Below are positions 10,627 to 18,500 of a stretch of 37,950 nucleotides of DNA, one piece after another. The translations under genes and the position numbers were made by a program. This DNA comes from an uncultured Pleomorphomonas sp. (lineage in GTDB: Bacteria > Pseudomonadota > Alphaproteobacteria > Rhizobiales > Pleomorphomonadaceae), in NCBI GenBank assembly GCA_937868725.1, contig CALMMQ010000089.1, positions 1 through 37,950 of the forward strand. The letters are read 5' to 3'. The notes below the pieces were generated by a model that made no database searches, was not told where the DNA came from, and worked only from the letters and a program-made list of their open reading frames with translations. Numbering within the stretch: position 1 is the first letter of the stretch; every line of letters starts with the position of its first letter.

Positions 10627-11220
10627 TCAGCTGCGCCCCGCCTTGAGGGAGGCGCGAATGAGCGCTTCGTTGAGCACCAGCCGGGCTTCCGCCACGGTGG
10701 CCAGCGGAAAACGAATGTCGGCGGTGCCGTCTTCGAGGGTCTGGAGCAGGCGCATCGTGCCCTCCTCGCCCGCGCGGCCGGTCAGCCAACCGCGAAACCG
10801 CTTGCGTCCGGCCAGCGGCACCGACAGCTCGAGCTTGGCCTCGAAGCCGACCCAGCGGTCGAAGTCGGAACGGCGGACCAGGATGCGGTCCATGCCCGGC
10901 GACGACAGCTCGAGATGATACGGCTTGCCGATGGGATCCTCGAGGTCGAGCAGCGGCGAGACGGCGTTGCTGGCCCGCTCGCAGTCGTCGACGCTCATGG
11001 TGCCGTCGGTCTTCTCGGCGAAGATCTGCAATGTGGCGCCGTTCTGGCCCGACAGCCGCACGCGCACCAGGCGATAGCCGAGGTCGATCAGCGCCGGCTC
11101 GATGATGGCGGCGACGCGCGCCTCCACGCCCGTCTCGGCGACAAGACGCGGCTCGTTCAATTCGGTCTCGACCGGCTGGCCGTCAAGCGGCGGCAGCGTC
11201 ACGTCGTCTTCGCTGGTCAT
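10627..11220 (-). CDS. rimP: Ribosome maturation factor RimP
   Basis: Assembly factor for the 30S subunit, first gene of the rimP-nusA-infB block. The 197-residue protein (MTSEDDVTLPPLDG...) has the RimP N-terminal domain (ARVAAIIEPALIDLGYRLVRVRLSG...LQIFAEKTDGTMSVDDCERASNAVSPLLDLEDPI...YHLELSSPGMDRILVRRSDFDRWVG) and a C-terminal SH3-like domain (FRGWLTGRAGEEGTMRLL...FPLATVAEARLVLNEALI). An ATG at 11229 is also possible, but its GAGGTG ribosome-binding site would be too close; for the ATG at 11220 the spacing is about 10 nt. A promoter and an intrinsic-terminator-like hairpin lie upstream within the trmB-rimP gap. Confidence 0.96.
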   Translation of the reverse strand: MTSEDDVTLPPLDGQPVETELNEPRLVAETGVEARVAAIIEPALIDLGYRLVRVRLSGQNGATLQIFAEKTDGTMSVDDCERASNAVSPLLDLEDPIGKPYHLELSSPGMDRILVRRSDFDRWVGFEAKLELSVPLAGRKRFRGWLTGRAGEEGTMRLLQTLEDGTADIRFPLATVAEARLVLNEALIRASLKAGRS

Positions 11221-11259
11221 CGCACCCATTCACCTCATCGCGGCCCGGACGCAGGCAAT

Positions 11260-11285
11260 AAAAAAGAGCGGGACCTTTCGGACCC
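11260..11285 (-). terminator. Intrinsic terminator in the rimP leader (candidate attenuator)
   Basis: On the minus strand GGG-T-CC, loop GAAA, GG-T-CCC is followed by GCTC and a run of six T (11265-11260). It lies about 40 nt before rimP and downstream of the candidate promoter at 11330-11358, so a transcript started there must pass it. It also serves as the end of the metK-trmB unit. The 5' flank CCCGC (plus, 11294-11298) can pair with GCGGG (11268-11272), giving a fold that would compete with the terminator stem. Confidence 0.65.
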
Positions 11286-11329
11286 ACCCCCAACCCGCTT
11301 CATGGAAGCGCATCAGAACTGATGCACCC

Positions 11330-11358
11330 CATATAGGCCAGTTTCCGGCGGAAATCAA
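11330..11358 (-). promoter_or_regulatory. Candidate sigma-70 promoter for rimP operon
   Basis: On the minus strand a -35-like TTGATT (11358-11353) and a -10-like TATATG (11335-11330) are separated by exactly 17 nt. Expected transcription start is near 11323. The resulting leader of about 100 nt contains GCATCAG/CTGATGC and GCTTC/GAAGC stem-loops and then the terminator at 11260-11285. Confidence 0.55.
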
Positions 11359-11375
11359 CCGGTGGCTTTCCGGCC

Positions 11376-12089
11376 TCAGCCGCGCGGCCGGCGGACAAAG
11401 GTAAGGTAGGCCGAAACCCGCCCCTCCCGTCGCGCCTTGGCCTCGTAGCGCGTGCCCGGCCAGTTGGCCCAGGGCAGACGCCAATCGTCCGGGCCGGTGG
11501 CCGTCCAGGTGAAGTCCGGATTGGCGCGCACGTGCTCGAGCGTCCAGTCGACGTAGGTGTCGATGTCGGAGGCGAAGTGGAAGGCGCCGCCGTCCTTGAG
11601 CACGCGGGCGAAACGGCTGACGTTGTCGGCCCCGACGAAGCGGCGCTTCCAGTGGCGCTTCTTCGGCCAGGGATCGGGGTAGAGCAGCGCCACGCGGTCG
11701 AGACAGGCGTCCGGCAGCCAGTCGAGCACCTTCACCGCGTCCTCGCCGGACAGGCGGATGTTGGTGAGACCGCCACGGGCGATGGCGCCGAGGGCCTTGG
11801 TCATGCCGTTGATGAACGGTTCGACGCCGATGAAGCCGGCCTCCGGCGTCTCGCTGGCGCGGAAGATCATGTGCTCGCCGCCGCCGAAGCCGATCTCGAG
11901 GCGGATTTCCCCGGGCGTGTGCGGAAACAGCGTGGCGATGTCGGCCGGCGCCGGCGCGGAGAGATCGAGGGACAGCGACGGCAGCGCCGTCTCCAGGCGC
12001 TCGGCCTGGCCCTTGCGCAGGGCCTTGCCCTTGCGGCGACCATAGAAGGCGGCGGCGCGCATGGGGCTGTCGGTCGGCTCGTCGGTCAT
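11376..12089 (-). CDS. trmB: tRNA (guanine-N7)-methyltransferase
   Basis: SAM-dependent enzyme that makes m7G46 in the variable loop of tRNAs. The 237-residue protein starts [25 protein letters not shown] with a GGAAGAAG ribosome-binding site. The SAM-binding segment is [17 protein letters not shown], and the family signature [14 protein letters not shown] follows around the middle. The C-terminus contains [13 protein letters not shown]. The upstream ATG at 12152 is rejected because it would run through the metK terminator hairpin. The gene follows metK by 79 nt; a strong hairpin with four T sits in that gap, so trmB may depend on read-through. Its SAM cofactor is the product of the neighbouring metK. 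Confidence 0.97.
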   Translation of the reverse strand: MTDEPTDSPMRAAAFYGRRKGKALRKGQAERLETALPSLSLDLSAPAPADIATLFPHTPGEIRLEIGFGGGEHMIFRASETPEAGFIGVEPFINGMTKALGAIARGGLTNIRLSGEDAVKVLDWLPDACLDRVALLYPDPWPKKRHWKRRFVGADNVSRFARVLKDGGAFHFASDIDTYVDWTLEHVRANPDFTWTATGPDDWRLPWANWPGTRYEAKARREGRVSAYLTFVRRPRG

Positions 12090-12107
12090 GGTCTTCTTCC
12101 TGATGGC

Positions 12108-12142
12108 AAAACGACCCGCGGGGACCATCCCCCCGCGGGTCG
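12108..12142 (-). terminator. Terminator downstream of metK
   Basis: A perfect 12-bp stem (12112-12123 with 12131-12142, loop of 7 nt) is followed on the minus strand by TTTTGCC. It starts 26 nt after the metK stop codon and ends just upstream of the trmB ribosome-binding site. The very GC-rich stem with a short U-tract suggests efficient but perhaps incomplete termination between metK and trmB. Confidence 0.65.
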
Positions 12143-12168
12143 CAAGGTTCAAGGCGACAATCTGCCGA

Positions 12169-13347
12169 TCAGAGCAACGCCCCCTTCAGGGCGTCGACAA
12201 GATCGAGGGCTTCCCAGGAGAAGCCGCCGTCGGCTTCGGCCGCGCGACCAAAGTGGCCGTAGGCGGACGTGCGGGCGTAGATCGGCCGGTTGAGCCGCAG
12301 TCGCTCGCGGATGCCGCGCGGCGACAGCCGGATGAAGTCGCGATCGGACAGCACCGCCTCGATGCGGGCGGCGTCCACCGTGCCGGTATCGTGCAGGTCG
12401 ACGTAGATCGACAGCGGATCGGAAACGCCGATGGCGTAGCTGAGCTGGATGGTGGCGCGATCGGCGAGGCCGGCGGCGACGATGTTCTTGGCCAGGTAGC
12501 GGGCGGCGTAGGCGGCCGAGCGGTCGACCTTGGTCGGGTCCTTGCCGGAGAAGGCACCGCCGCCGTGCGGAGCGGCGCCGCCGTAGGTGTCGACGATGAT
12601 CTTGCGGCCGGTGAGACCGGCGTCGCCATCGGGACCGCCGATGACGAACTTGCCGGTGGGGTTGACGTGCCAGACGGTATCGGCGGTGATCCAGCCGGCC
12701 GGCAGCGTCGCGGTGATGTAGGGCCGGACGATGTCGGCGACGTCGGTCGAGGTCAGCGTTGCATCGAGATGCTGGGTCGACAGCACGATGGAGGTGGCAC
12801 GCACCGGCTTGCCGCCTTCATAGGCCAGCGTCACCTGGCTCTTGGCGTCGGGGCCGAGGCGCGGCTCGGCACCGGACTTGCGCGCCTCGGTGAGGCGCTT
12901 CAGCACCTTGTGGGCGTAGTAGATCGGCGCCGGCATCAGGTCCGGCGTCTCGCGGCAGGCGTAGCCAAACATGATGCCCTGGTCACCGGCACCTTCGTCC
13001 TTGTTGCCGGTGGCATCGACGCCCTGGGCTATGTTGGACGACTGCTCGTGCAGCAGGATTTCGATGCGGGCACTCTGCCAGTGGAAGCCGTCCTGCTCGT
13101 AGCCGATGTCGCGGATGGCCTGACGCGTCAGATGCTCGATGAGTTCGTTGTTGACGGAGGCGGGGCCGCGCGTCTCACCGGCGATCACCACGCGATTGGT
13201 GGTGGCCAGCGTCTCGGCGGCGACGCGCGCTTCCGGCTCGGCTGCCAGAAAAGCGTCGACGATGGTGTCGGAAATGCGGTCGCAGACCTTGTCGGGATGG
13301 CCCTCCGAAACGGATTCGGAGGTGAAGAGATAGTTCTGGCGTGACAT
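12169..13347 (-). CDS. metK: S-adenosylmethionine synthase
   Basis: Makes S-adenosylmethionine from methionine and ATP. The 392-residue protein begins [27 protein letters not shown]. It has the ATP-binding segment [12 protein letters not shown] and the phosphate loop [19 protein letters not shown]. All three repeats of the MetK fold are present and the length is normal. Its product is the methyl donor for trmB, miaB (also as radical source) and the PmtA-like enzyme in this window. The 270-nt upstream region holds the praR terminator and a perfect CGGCGCC-loop-GGCGCCG hairpin (13406-13422). I could not recognise a known SAM riboswitch there. Confidence 0.98.
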   Translation of the reverse strand: MSRQNYLFTSESVSEGHPDKVCDRISDTIVDAFLAAEPEARVAAETLATTNRVVIAGETRGPASVNNELIEHLTRQAIRDIGYEQDGFHWQSARIEILLHEQSSNIAQGVDATGNKDEGAGDQGIMFGYACRETPDLMPAPIYYAHKVLKRLTEARKSGAEPRLGPDAKSQVTLAYEGGKPVRATSIVLSTQHLDATLTSTDVADIVRPYITATLPAGWITADTVWHVNPTGKFVIGGPDGDAGLTGRKIIVDTYGGAAPHGGGAFSGKDPTKVDRSAAYAARYLAKNIVAAGLADRATIQLSYAIGVSDPLSIYVDLHDTGTVDAARIEAVLSDRDFIRLSPRGIRERLRLNRPIYARTSAYGHFGRAAEADGGFSWEALDLVDALKGALL

Positions 13348-13555
13348 TCAGGGTGACCCCTCGAAGAAAAGCCCGACGATCCATTCGGCGGGCAGACGTA
13401 CGCCTCGGCGCCAGCGGCGCCGTTCGGACCCCACCCTTTTCGCAAGGCAGACGGTCAAGTACAAGGTCTGAGACGGCGGCGAACCGGCAAATTTGCGAAA
13501 ATCCGCCCGCGCCCGGCCAGCATCGGAGCATGAAACGCACGCATCGGCCGGCGGC

Positions 13556-13593
13556 AAAACGGCAAACGCCCCAGTCGAACGAACCGGGGCGTT
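13556..13593 (-). terminator. Terminator downstream of praR
   Basis: A perfect 8-bp stem (13565-13572 with 13586-13593, AACGCCCC type, 13-nt loop) begins 25 nt after the praR stop codon. On the minus strand it is followed by TGCC and GTTTTGCC, so the T-run is displaced by a few bases. It plausibly ends praR transcripts and isolates metK. Confidence 0.5.
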
Positions 13594-13617
13594 GCAGCGG
13601 TCAGGCCATAACTTGGC

Positions 13618-14031
13618 TCAGGCTTCGCCTTCTTCGGCGGCGAGCGTCTGCACCAGATCGACGATCCGGCGGCGCACGCGGGCATCCTTGATTCGCACGA
13701 ACGACTTGTTGAGCGACAACCCTTCGGTGCTCGACAGGAAGTCGACGACGTAGGAATGCGGGTTCGATTCAGCGAAACCAGCCGCTTCCTCGGGCGTGCC
13801 GGGCGCATCTTCAAAGAAGAACGACACCGGAACCTTAAGGACAGTGGCAATATGCTGGAGGCGGCTGGCACCGACGCGGTTGGTGCCCTTCTCGTATTTC
13901 TGGATCTGCTGGAACGTGATACCCAGAGCTTCGCCCAGTTTTTCTTGACTCATGCCCAACATCATGCGCCGAAGCCTCACACGGCTACCGACGTGAATGT
14001 CGATTGGATTGGGTGACTTTTTGCTGGCCAT
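13618..14031 (-). CDS. praR: XRE-family regulator, PraR/PhrR type
   Basis: DNA-binding transcription factor. The 137-residue protein has an N-terminal Cro/C1-type helix-turn-helix (VGSRVRLRRMMLGMSQEKLGEALGITFQQIQKYEKGTNRVGASRLQHIATVLKVPVSFFF, about residues 15-75). A C-terminal segment (SLNKSFVRIKDARVRRRIVDLVQTLA) is typical of the rhizobial PraR/PhrR/SdpA-like group. Position between lnt and metK is where rhizobial phrR/praR genes are found, and the lnt homologue in Sinorhizobium medicae (actA) is an acid-tolerance gene next to phrR. In rhizobia PraR affects biofilm, adhesion or quorum-sensing genes. The targets here are unknown. The upstream 145 nt is unusually AT-rich and the ribosome-binding site is weak. 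Confidence 0.85.
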   Translation of the reverse strand: MASKKSPNPIDIHVGSRVRLRRMMLGMSQEKLGEALGITFQQIQKYEKGTNRVGASRLQHIATVLKVPVSFFFEDAPGTPEEAAGFAESNPHSYVVDFLSSTEGLSLNKSFVRIKDARVRRRIVDLVQTLAAEEGEA

Positions 14032-14176
14032 TTTTGTACTCGTCTGCGGAGGGAATTAGTGTTTTAGTTTTTTTGTCAGCGCGACGCGGTCCTGATAAGT
14101 CGTATGGTCGCCGACTGGCGCGTATGGTTCCACTCTCCAGTGCGCGCCTTGATTGTTGTCTTGGAACGAGAAGTTG
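14032..14176. other. AT-rich lnt-praR intergenic region
   Basis: This 145-nt stretch contains an A/T-rich tract on either side of praR's start (runs of T on the plus strand near 14064-14081). It also has a nested stem-loop, GGCGCG/CGCGCC at 14117-14122/14143-14148 enclosing CACT/AGTG. Composition is clearly lower in GC than the flanking genes, continuing into the 3' end of lnt. It likely holds the praR promoter and the lnt 3' end, but no clean -35/-10 pair could be fixed. Confidence 0.4.
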
Positions 14177-15793
14177 TCAACTCCTGGAGCTAAGTTTTCT
14201 TCTCGCAGCAACTAGAAGAATGATTGCGAACACGTGTACTGCCCAAAAGACAATTCTACCTATACGTGAAAATAGCGATGGTGGTCGTTCTTTAGGAACC
14301 TTGCCATCGAGCACACCATCAATACCGAGCGGAAGTTGCGACACGACGCGTCCGTAGCCGTCGATGATCGCCGAAATGCCGGTGTTGGCGGCGCGCACGA
14401 TCGGCAGCCCTTCCTCGATGGCCCGCAGGCGCACTTCGTCGAGGTGTTGATAGGGACCGCTCGTCCGGCCGAACCAGCCGTCATTGGTGACGTTGATGAG
14501 GTAGCCGGGACGCTCGCCCGCTTCGTCGACCACTTCGCCCGGGAAAATCGCCTCATAGCAGACGAGGATGGAAAAGCTCGGCAAATGAGGGACATGGACG
14601 ATCTCGCGCCGCGGTCCGGCCGAGAAGCCGCCAATGCCCTTGAACAGCTGGCCGACGCCGAGCCGGTCGAGCAGGCCCTGCATCGGCATGTATTCGCCAA
14701 ACGGGACCAAGTGGATCTTGTCGTAGGCGGCGACGATGCCGCCGGCATCATCGATGACGAAGACGGAGTTGTAGAAACGGCGGCCGGTATCCGTCGGTTC
14801 GAGACGGGGGGCGCCGGCGACCAGACTGGTTCCCGGCGGCAGCAGCTCGGCGATGGCCTCGAGGGCACTAGGCTCTTCGGTGAGAAAGAACGGCAACGCG
14901 GTTTCCGGCCAGATGATCTGGTTGAAACTCATGGCGCCCATGGCATCCGGGCCAGTCTTGGCGTCGGAAAGCTCGATCAACTTGGTAATTGTTGCTTGGC
15001 GAAAGTCGTTCGACCACTTCTGCCCCTGGTTGATATTGGGCTGCACGATGCGGATGCGGGCGTCGTCGACGACTGAGGTCCCGACCGCCGCGGCAGCCCG
15101 CAGGCGCACGAGGCCATAGCCGATATCGGCGACAACCAGAACGAGGGCCAACGCCAGCGTCAGGCGGGTGGTGAGGCGGAAGCGGCCGGGCTCGGTGGCG
15201 AGCGCCGCCGGCGCGGCGAAGACGTAGAGGCCGAACACGGTGAGGCCGTAGACGCCGACGACGCTGGCCGCCTGGGCGGTGACGTCGGTGAAGCCGACGG
15301 CCTCACCGTAGAGGTTCCAGGGAAAGCCGGTGAAGAGATGACCGCGCAACCATTCCGACAGCGACAGACCGACGGCCAGCGCCAGGAGGCGCAGCGGGCT
15401 CTCGCTCCAGAACAGACGGGCGAAGGCCGTGCCGGCGGCCGTGAACAGCGCCAGCCCGGCGGCGAGCCCGGCGACGGCGAACGGCATCAGCGGCACCAGT
15501 TCCGGCCCCTCGGCGAAGAAGGCAGCGCCGATCCAGTGCAGCCCGGCGAGGAAATAGCCGAAACCGAACCACCAGCCCACCGCCGCCGCCGGCCGGAGGC
15601 GGCTGAGACCGTGGCGGCCGACGGTGGCCGAGCCGTCGATCAGGAAGACCAGCGCCGGCAGGGTCAAGAACAGGATGGGTGCCAGATGCACCGGCGCCAT
15701 GGCCAAGGCCGACAGCGCGCCGGCGATAGCGGCGGCACCGTAGCGGCGCCAGCCCCAAAGGAGCACCAAGCGGTGCGCGCTCGATCTGAACAT
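14177..15793 (-). CDS. lnt: Apolipoprotein N-acyltransferase
   Basis: Inner-membrane enzyme that adds the third acyl chain to the N-terminal cysteine of lipoproteins, using phospholipid as donor. The 538-residue protein (from MFRSSAHRLVLLWGW) has about seven N-terminal hydrophobic segments (residues 15-230), then a nitrilase-like domain with the catalytic triad Glu297 (WPETALPF), Lys359 (YDKIHLVPFGEY) and Cys412 (VCYEAIFPGE). A last hydrophobic helix (IGRIVFWAVHVFAIILLVA) and a basic end follow. It matches E. coli Lnt in order and length. The final ~45 codons and the sequence beyond have markedly more A/T than the rest. It follows corC in a block phoH-ybeY-corC-lnt, the same association as ybeZ-ybeY-corC-lnt in enterobacteria. 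Confidence 0.97.
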   Translation of the reverse strand: MFRSSAHRLVLLWGWRRYGAAAIAGALSALAMAPVHLAPILFLTLPALVFLIDGSATVGRHGLSRLRPAAAVGWWFGFGYFLAGLHWIGAAFFAEGPELVPLMPFAVAGLAAGLALFTAAGTAFARLFWSESPLRLLALAVGLSLSEWLRGHLFTGFPWNLYGEAVGFTDVTAQAASVVGVYGLTVFGLYVFAAPAALATEPGRFRLTTRLTLALALVLVVADIGYGLVRLRAAAAVGTSVVDDARIRIVQPNINQGQKWSNDFRQATITKLIELSDAKTGPDAMGAMSFNQIIWPETALPFFLTEEPSALEAIAELLPPGTSLVAGAPRLEPTDTGRRFYNSVFVIDDAGGIVAAYDKIHLVPFGEYMPMQGLLDRLGVGQLFKGIGGFSAGPRREIVHVPHLPSFSILVCYEAIFPGEVVDEAGERPGYLINVTNDGWFGRTSGPYQHLDEVRLRAIEEGLPIVRAANTGISAIIDGYGRVVSQLPLGIDGVLDGKVPKERPPSLFSRIGRIVFWAVHVFAIILLVAARRKLSSRS

Positions 15794-15878
15794 GACCTGC
15801 CTTCGACCCTCTCGCCCCCGCGAATCAGCTCGCCGCAAGGGTTATAGCAAGGGCCGACGGGCTTGGTCTCGTCCTCGC

Positions 15879-16874
15879 CTACTCGGAAACCGGCTCGTCA
15901 CCGGTGGCCACCATGCGCACCGTCTTGATGCGGCGCGGGTCGGCGTCGACCACCTCGATTTCCCAGCCCGGCAGATCCTCGGAGGTGACCATTTCGCCCC
16001 GCACCGGCACGCGGCCGAGAATGGCGAACAGCAGGCCGCCCAGCGTATCGACGTCCTCGTCGTAGTCGCCGACGCGGAAGCGGTTGCCCAGCACCTGCCG
16101 CACCTCATCAAGGTCAGCGCGGGCGTCGGCGAGGAACACGCCATCCTGCACGGCCCGGATCATCGGCCCGTCCTCGTCGTCGTGCTCGTCGCCGATCTCG
16201 CCGACGATGGTCTCGACGATGTCCTCGATGGACACGAGACCGTCGGTGCCACCGTATTCGTCGATGACCAGCGCCATCTGGATGTGGGTGGCCTGCATCT
16301 TCTGCAGCAGGTCGGTAGCCGGCATGGAGGGTGGCACGAACAGCAGCGTGCGGACGAGGCGGGAGGCTTCGAGCGTCACCGTCAGGTCGGCGCGGCCGAG
16401 ATCGATGGGCCGGTCGGGCGCCAGGTCGTCGGGGCTGGCCGACGGACCGTGACCGGTGATGTGGCCGACCAGATCCTTGATGTGGACCATGCCGATGGCA
16501 TCGTCCAGCGTCTCGCGGTAGACCGGCATGCGCGAATGGCCGGAATCCTCGAAGGCGCGCAGCAGATCGACGAGCGAGACCGACACCTCGACGGCGGCGA
16601 TGTCGGCGCGCGGCACCATGACGTCGGCGACGCGCGTTTCGCGCAGGCGCAGAATGTTGCGGATGAGCCGACGTTCCTCGGCCGAGAACGCCGCGTCGAG
16701 GGCGTCTTCCTGGCTGAGGGCGGCCTCAAGGTTCTGCCGGAGGCTGGCCGATGTCTTGAAGCCGAAAGCTTCGCGCACGCGGCTCAGCCAGCTGAGCCCG
16801 GCAGACAGGTTGGCATCGGAAGCGGTCGCCGTGCTGGCGCCCGCCGCAGTACTCTGACTTTCAGTGTCGCTCAT
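15879..16874 (-). CDS. corC: CorC/HlyC-family CBS-domain protein
   Basis: Cytoplasmic CBS-pair protein of the CorC/TlyC (hemolysin C-like) group, linked to magnesium/cobalt efflux or metal homeostasis; the hemolysin name is historical. The 331-residue protein starts MSDTESQSTAAG. A CBS pair covers about residues 75-220 (RVADVMVPRADIAAVEVSVSLVDLLRAFEDSGHSRMPVYRE... and ...ALVIDEYGGTDGLVSIEDIVETIVGEIGDEHDDE). A CorC_HlyC transporter-associated domain follows (DGVFLADARADLDEVRQVLG...VDTLGGLLFAILGRVPVRGE). No membrane helices are seen. The start at 16874 is preferred over 16979. It lies 52 nt downstream of ybeY and 85 nt upstream of lnt. Confidence 0.93.
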   Translation of the reverse strand: MSDTESQSTAAGASTATASDANLSAGLSWLSRVREAFGFKTSASLRQNLEAALSQEDALDAAFSAEERRLIRNILRLRETRVADVMVPRADIAAVEVSVSLVDLLRAFEDSGHSRMPVYRETLDDAIGMVHIKDLVGHITGHGPSASPDDLAPDRPIDLGRADLTVTLEASRLVRTLLFVPPSMPATDLLQKMQATHIQMALVIDEYGGTDGLVSIEDIVETIVGEIGDEHDDEDGPMIRAVQDGVFLADARADLDEVRQVLGNRFRVGDYDEDVDTLGGLLFAILGRVPVRGEMVTSEDLPGWEIEVVDADPRRIKTVRMVATGDEPVSE

Positions 16875-16926
16875 CGTCCTCTTTCGCGTGGGGGTGATCC
16901 AACCTCCCGCGCCTCTGGCCTTTCCC

Positions 16927-17436
16927 TCAGTGGCCGGCGCCCAATGGCGTCGTGTCGGCGTAAGGATCGGCAATGCCAAGGCGGGCGAGAACGGCGCTTT
17001 CCAGCCCTTCCATCTCGTCCGCTTCGTCGTCGTTCATGTGATCATAGCCGACGAGGTGCAAAAATCCATGCACAACCATATGGGCAACATGATCGGAAAG
17101 GCTGATACCGGCGGCCTCCGCCTCGCGCACCACCGTCTCGCGAGCGATGACGATATCGCCGAGCAGCGGGCCGTAGGCGTCGGACTCGGGGTCGTCCTGC
17201 GGGAAGGACAGCACGTTGGTCGGCTTGTCGAGGCCGCGGTGATCGCGGTTGAGCACGGCGATGGCCGCGTCGTCGGTCAGCACCAGCGACAACTCCGCTT
17301 CCTCGGTGATCTCGGCGTCGGCCAACGCCGCCGCCGCCTTCACCCAGGCCGCGATGGGCGCGCGCCAGGCGGCTTCCTCGCCCCAGCCGGCGTCCTCGAC
17401 CAGGATGTCGACGGCAATGTCGGGGATGGCGGTCAT
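16927..17436 (-). CDS. ybeY: Endoribonuclease YbeY / rRNA maturation factor
   Basis: Zinc-dependent endoribonuclease needed for 16S rRNA 3'-end maturation and ribosome quality control. The 169-residue protein has the HxxxHxxxxxH metal motif as His123, His127 and His133 in VVHGFLHLVGYDH. Upstream are the conserved NRDHRGLDKPTNVLSFP and GPLLGDIVIA segments. The gene overlaps phoH by 4 nt (ATGA), indicating translational coupling, and is followed by corC. The short extra N-terminal and C-terminal stretches are within family range. Confidence 0.96.
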   Translation of the reverse strand: MTAIPDIAVDILVEDAGWGEEAAWRAPIAAWVKAAAALADAEITEEAELSLVLTDDAAIAVLNRDHRGLDKPTNVLSFPQDDPESDAYGPLLGDIVIARETVVREAEAAGISLSDHVAHMVVHGFLHLVGYDHMNDDEADEMEGLESAVLARLGIADPYADTTPLGAGH

Positions 17437-18446
17437 CGTTGTCCCTCCCGGGCGGCCAGGCGCTCGCGGCTGTCGTCGTCATAGGCCTTGACGATGCGCG
17501 CCACCAGTTCGTGGCGCACCACGTCCTCGTGGCTGAAACGCACCTGCACCACGCCCGGCACGTCCGACAGGATGCGCGTCGCCTCGTTGAGACCCGACAG
17601 CTGGCCGGCCGGCAGGTCGATCTGCGAGGGGTCGCCGGTGACGATCATCTTGGAGCCGTCGCCGAGGCGGGTCAGCGCCATCTTCATCTGCATCGAGGTG
17701 GTGTTCTGCGCTTCGTCGAGGATGACGCAGGCGTTGGCCAGCGTGCGGCCGCGCATGAAGGCCAGCGGGGCGATCTCGATGGCGCCGGAGGCCAGGGCCC
17801 GCTCCACCCGTTCCGGAGCCATCATGTCGTAGAGGGCATCGTAGAGCGGTCGCAGATAGGGGTCGATCTTGTCGCGCATGTCGCCGGGCAGGAAGCCGAG
17901 GCGCTCGCCGGCCTCGACGGCCGGACGCGACAGGATGATGCGGGCGACGTCGCCGCGTTCCAGCAGAGCGGCGGCGTAGGCGACGGCGATGTAGGTCTTG
18001 CCGGTACCGGCCGGGCCGAGGCCGAAGATCAGCGAGGCGCGATCCATGGCGCGGATATAGGCGTCCTGGGCCGGGTTGCGCGCCACCACCGTCTTGCGCC
18101 GGGTGGCGATCTGGGCGTGCTGCAGGCGGGCCTTCGGCTCCAGCGTCGGCAGTGCCAGCTGGTCGCCGATGGTGAGCGCCATGCGCACGGCTCCCTCGAC
18201 GTCGGCGGTCGTCACGTCCTGACCGGCCTGCAGCCGCTCGTAAAGGGCGTTGAGCACGTCGCTGGCCCGGGCGCACGCCTCGTGCGGCCCACGGATGGTC
18301 ACCTGATTGCCACGCGCCGTGGCGTCGACGCCGAGCCGCTGCTCGAGCAGGGCCAGGTGCTGGTCGAACTGGCCGTAGAGATGGCCGATCAGCCGGTTGT
18401 CCTCGAAGACCAGTTCCAGATGGGTCAAGTCCGAAGCATAGCTCAT
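17433..18446 (-). CDS. phoH: PhoH-like ATPase (PhoL/YbeZ)
   Basis: Cytoplasmic P-loop ATPase of the PhoH/YbeZ family, thought to work with YbeY in RNA metabolism. The 337-residue protein has an N-terminal KH-like region (VTIRGPHEACARASDVLNALYERLQ) and then the ATPase core with Walker A GPAGTGKT at residues 144-151 and Walker B VILDEAQN at 241-248. The conserved SRPAVEAGERLGFLPGDMRDKIDPYLRPLYDAL and TGDPSQIDLP segments are present. The 4-nt overlap with ybeY supports joint function. The stop-to-start distance from miaB is 54 nt. The gene lacks the PIN domain of PhoH2-type toxins. Confidence 0.95.
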   Translation of the reverse strand: MSYASDLTHLELVFEDNRLIGHLYGQFDQHLALLEQRLGVDATARGNQVTIRGPHEACARASDVLNALYERLQAGQDVTTADVEGAVRMALTIGDQLALPTLEPKARLQHAQIATRRKTVVARNPAQDAYIRAMDRASLIFGLGPAGTGKTYIAVAYAAALLERGDVARIILSRPAVEAGERLGFLPGDMRDKIDPYLRPLYDALYDMMAPERVERALASGAIEIAPLAFMRGRTLANACVILDEAQNTTSMQMKMALTRLGDGSKMIVTGDPSQIDLPAGQLSGLNEATRILSDVPGVVQVRFSHEDVVRHELVARIVKAYDDDSRERLAAREGQR

Positions 18447-18500
18447 GCGTTCACCGATCCGGTCCGCGCCGGGCGGACAAAAGGTTGCATTCCTCGCTCG

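Noticed and set aside
13348-13617. Possible SAM-II or other SAM/SAH riboswitch upstream of metK
   Set aside because: The conserved core strings and pseudoknot pairing were not recognisable; the visible hairpins are explained by the praR terminator and a simple GGCGCC stem.
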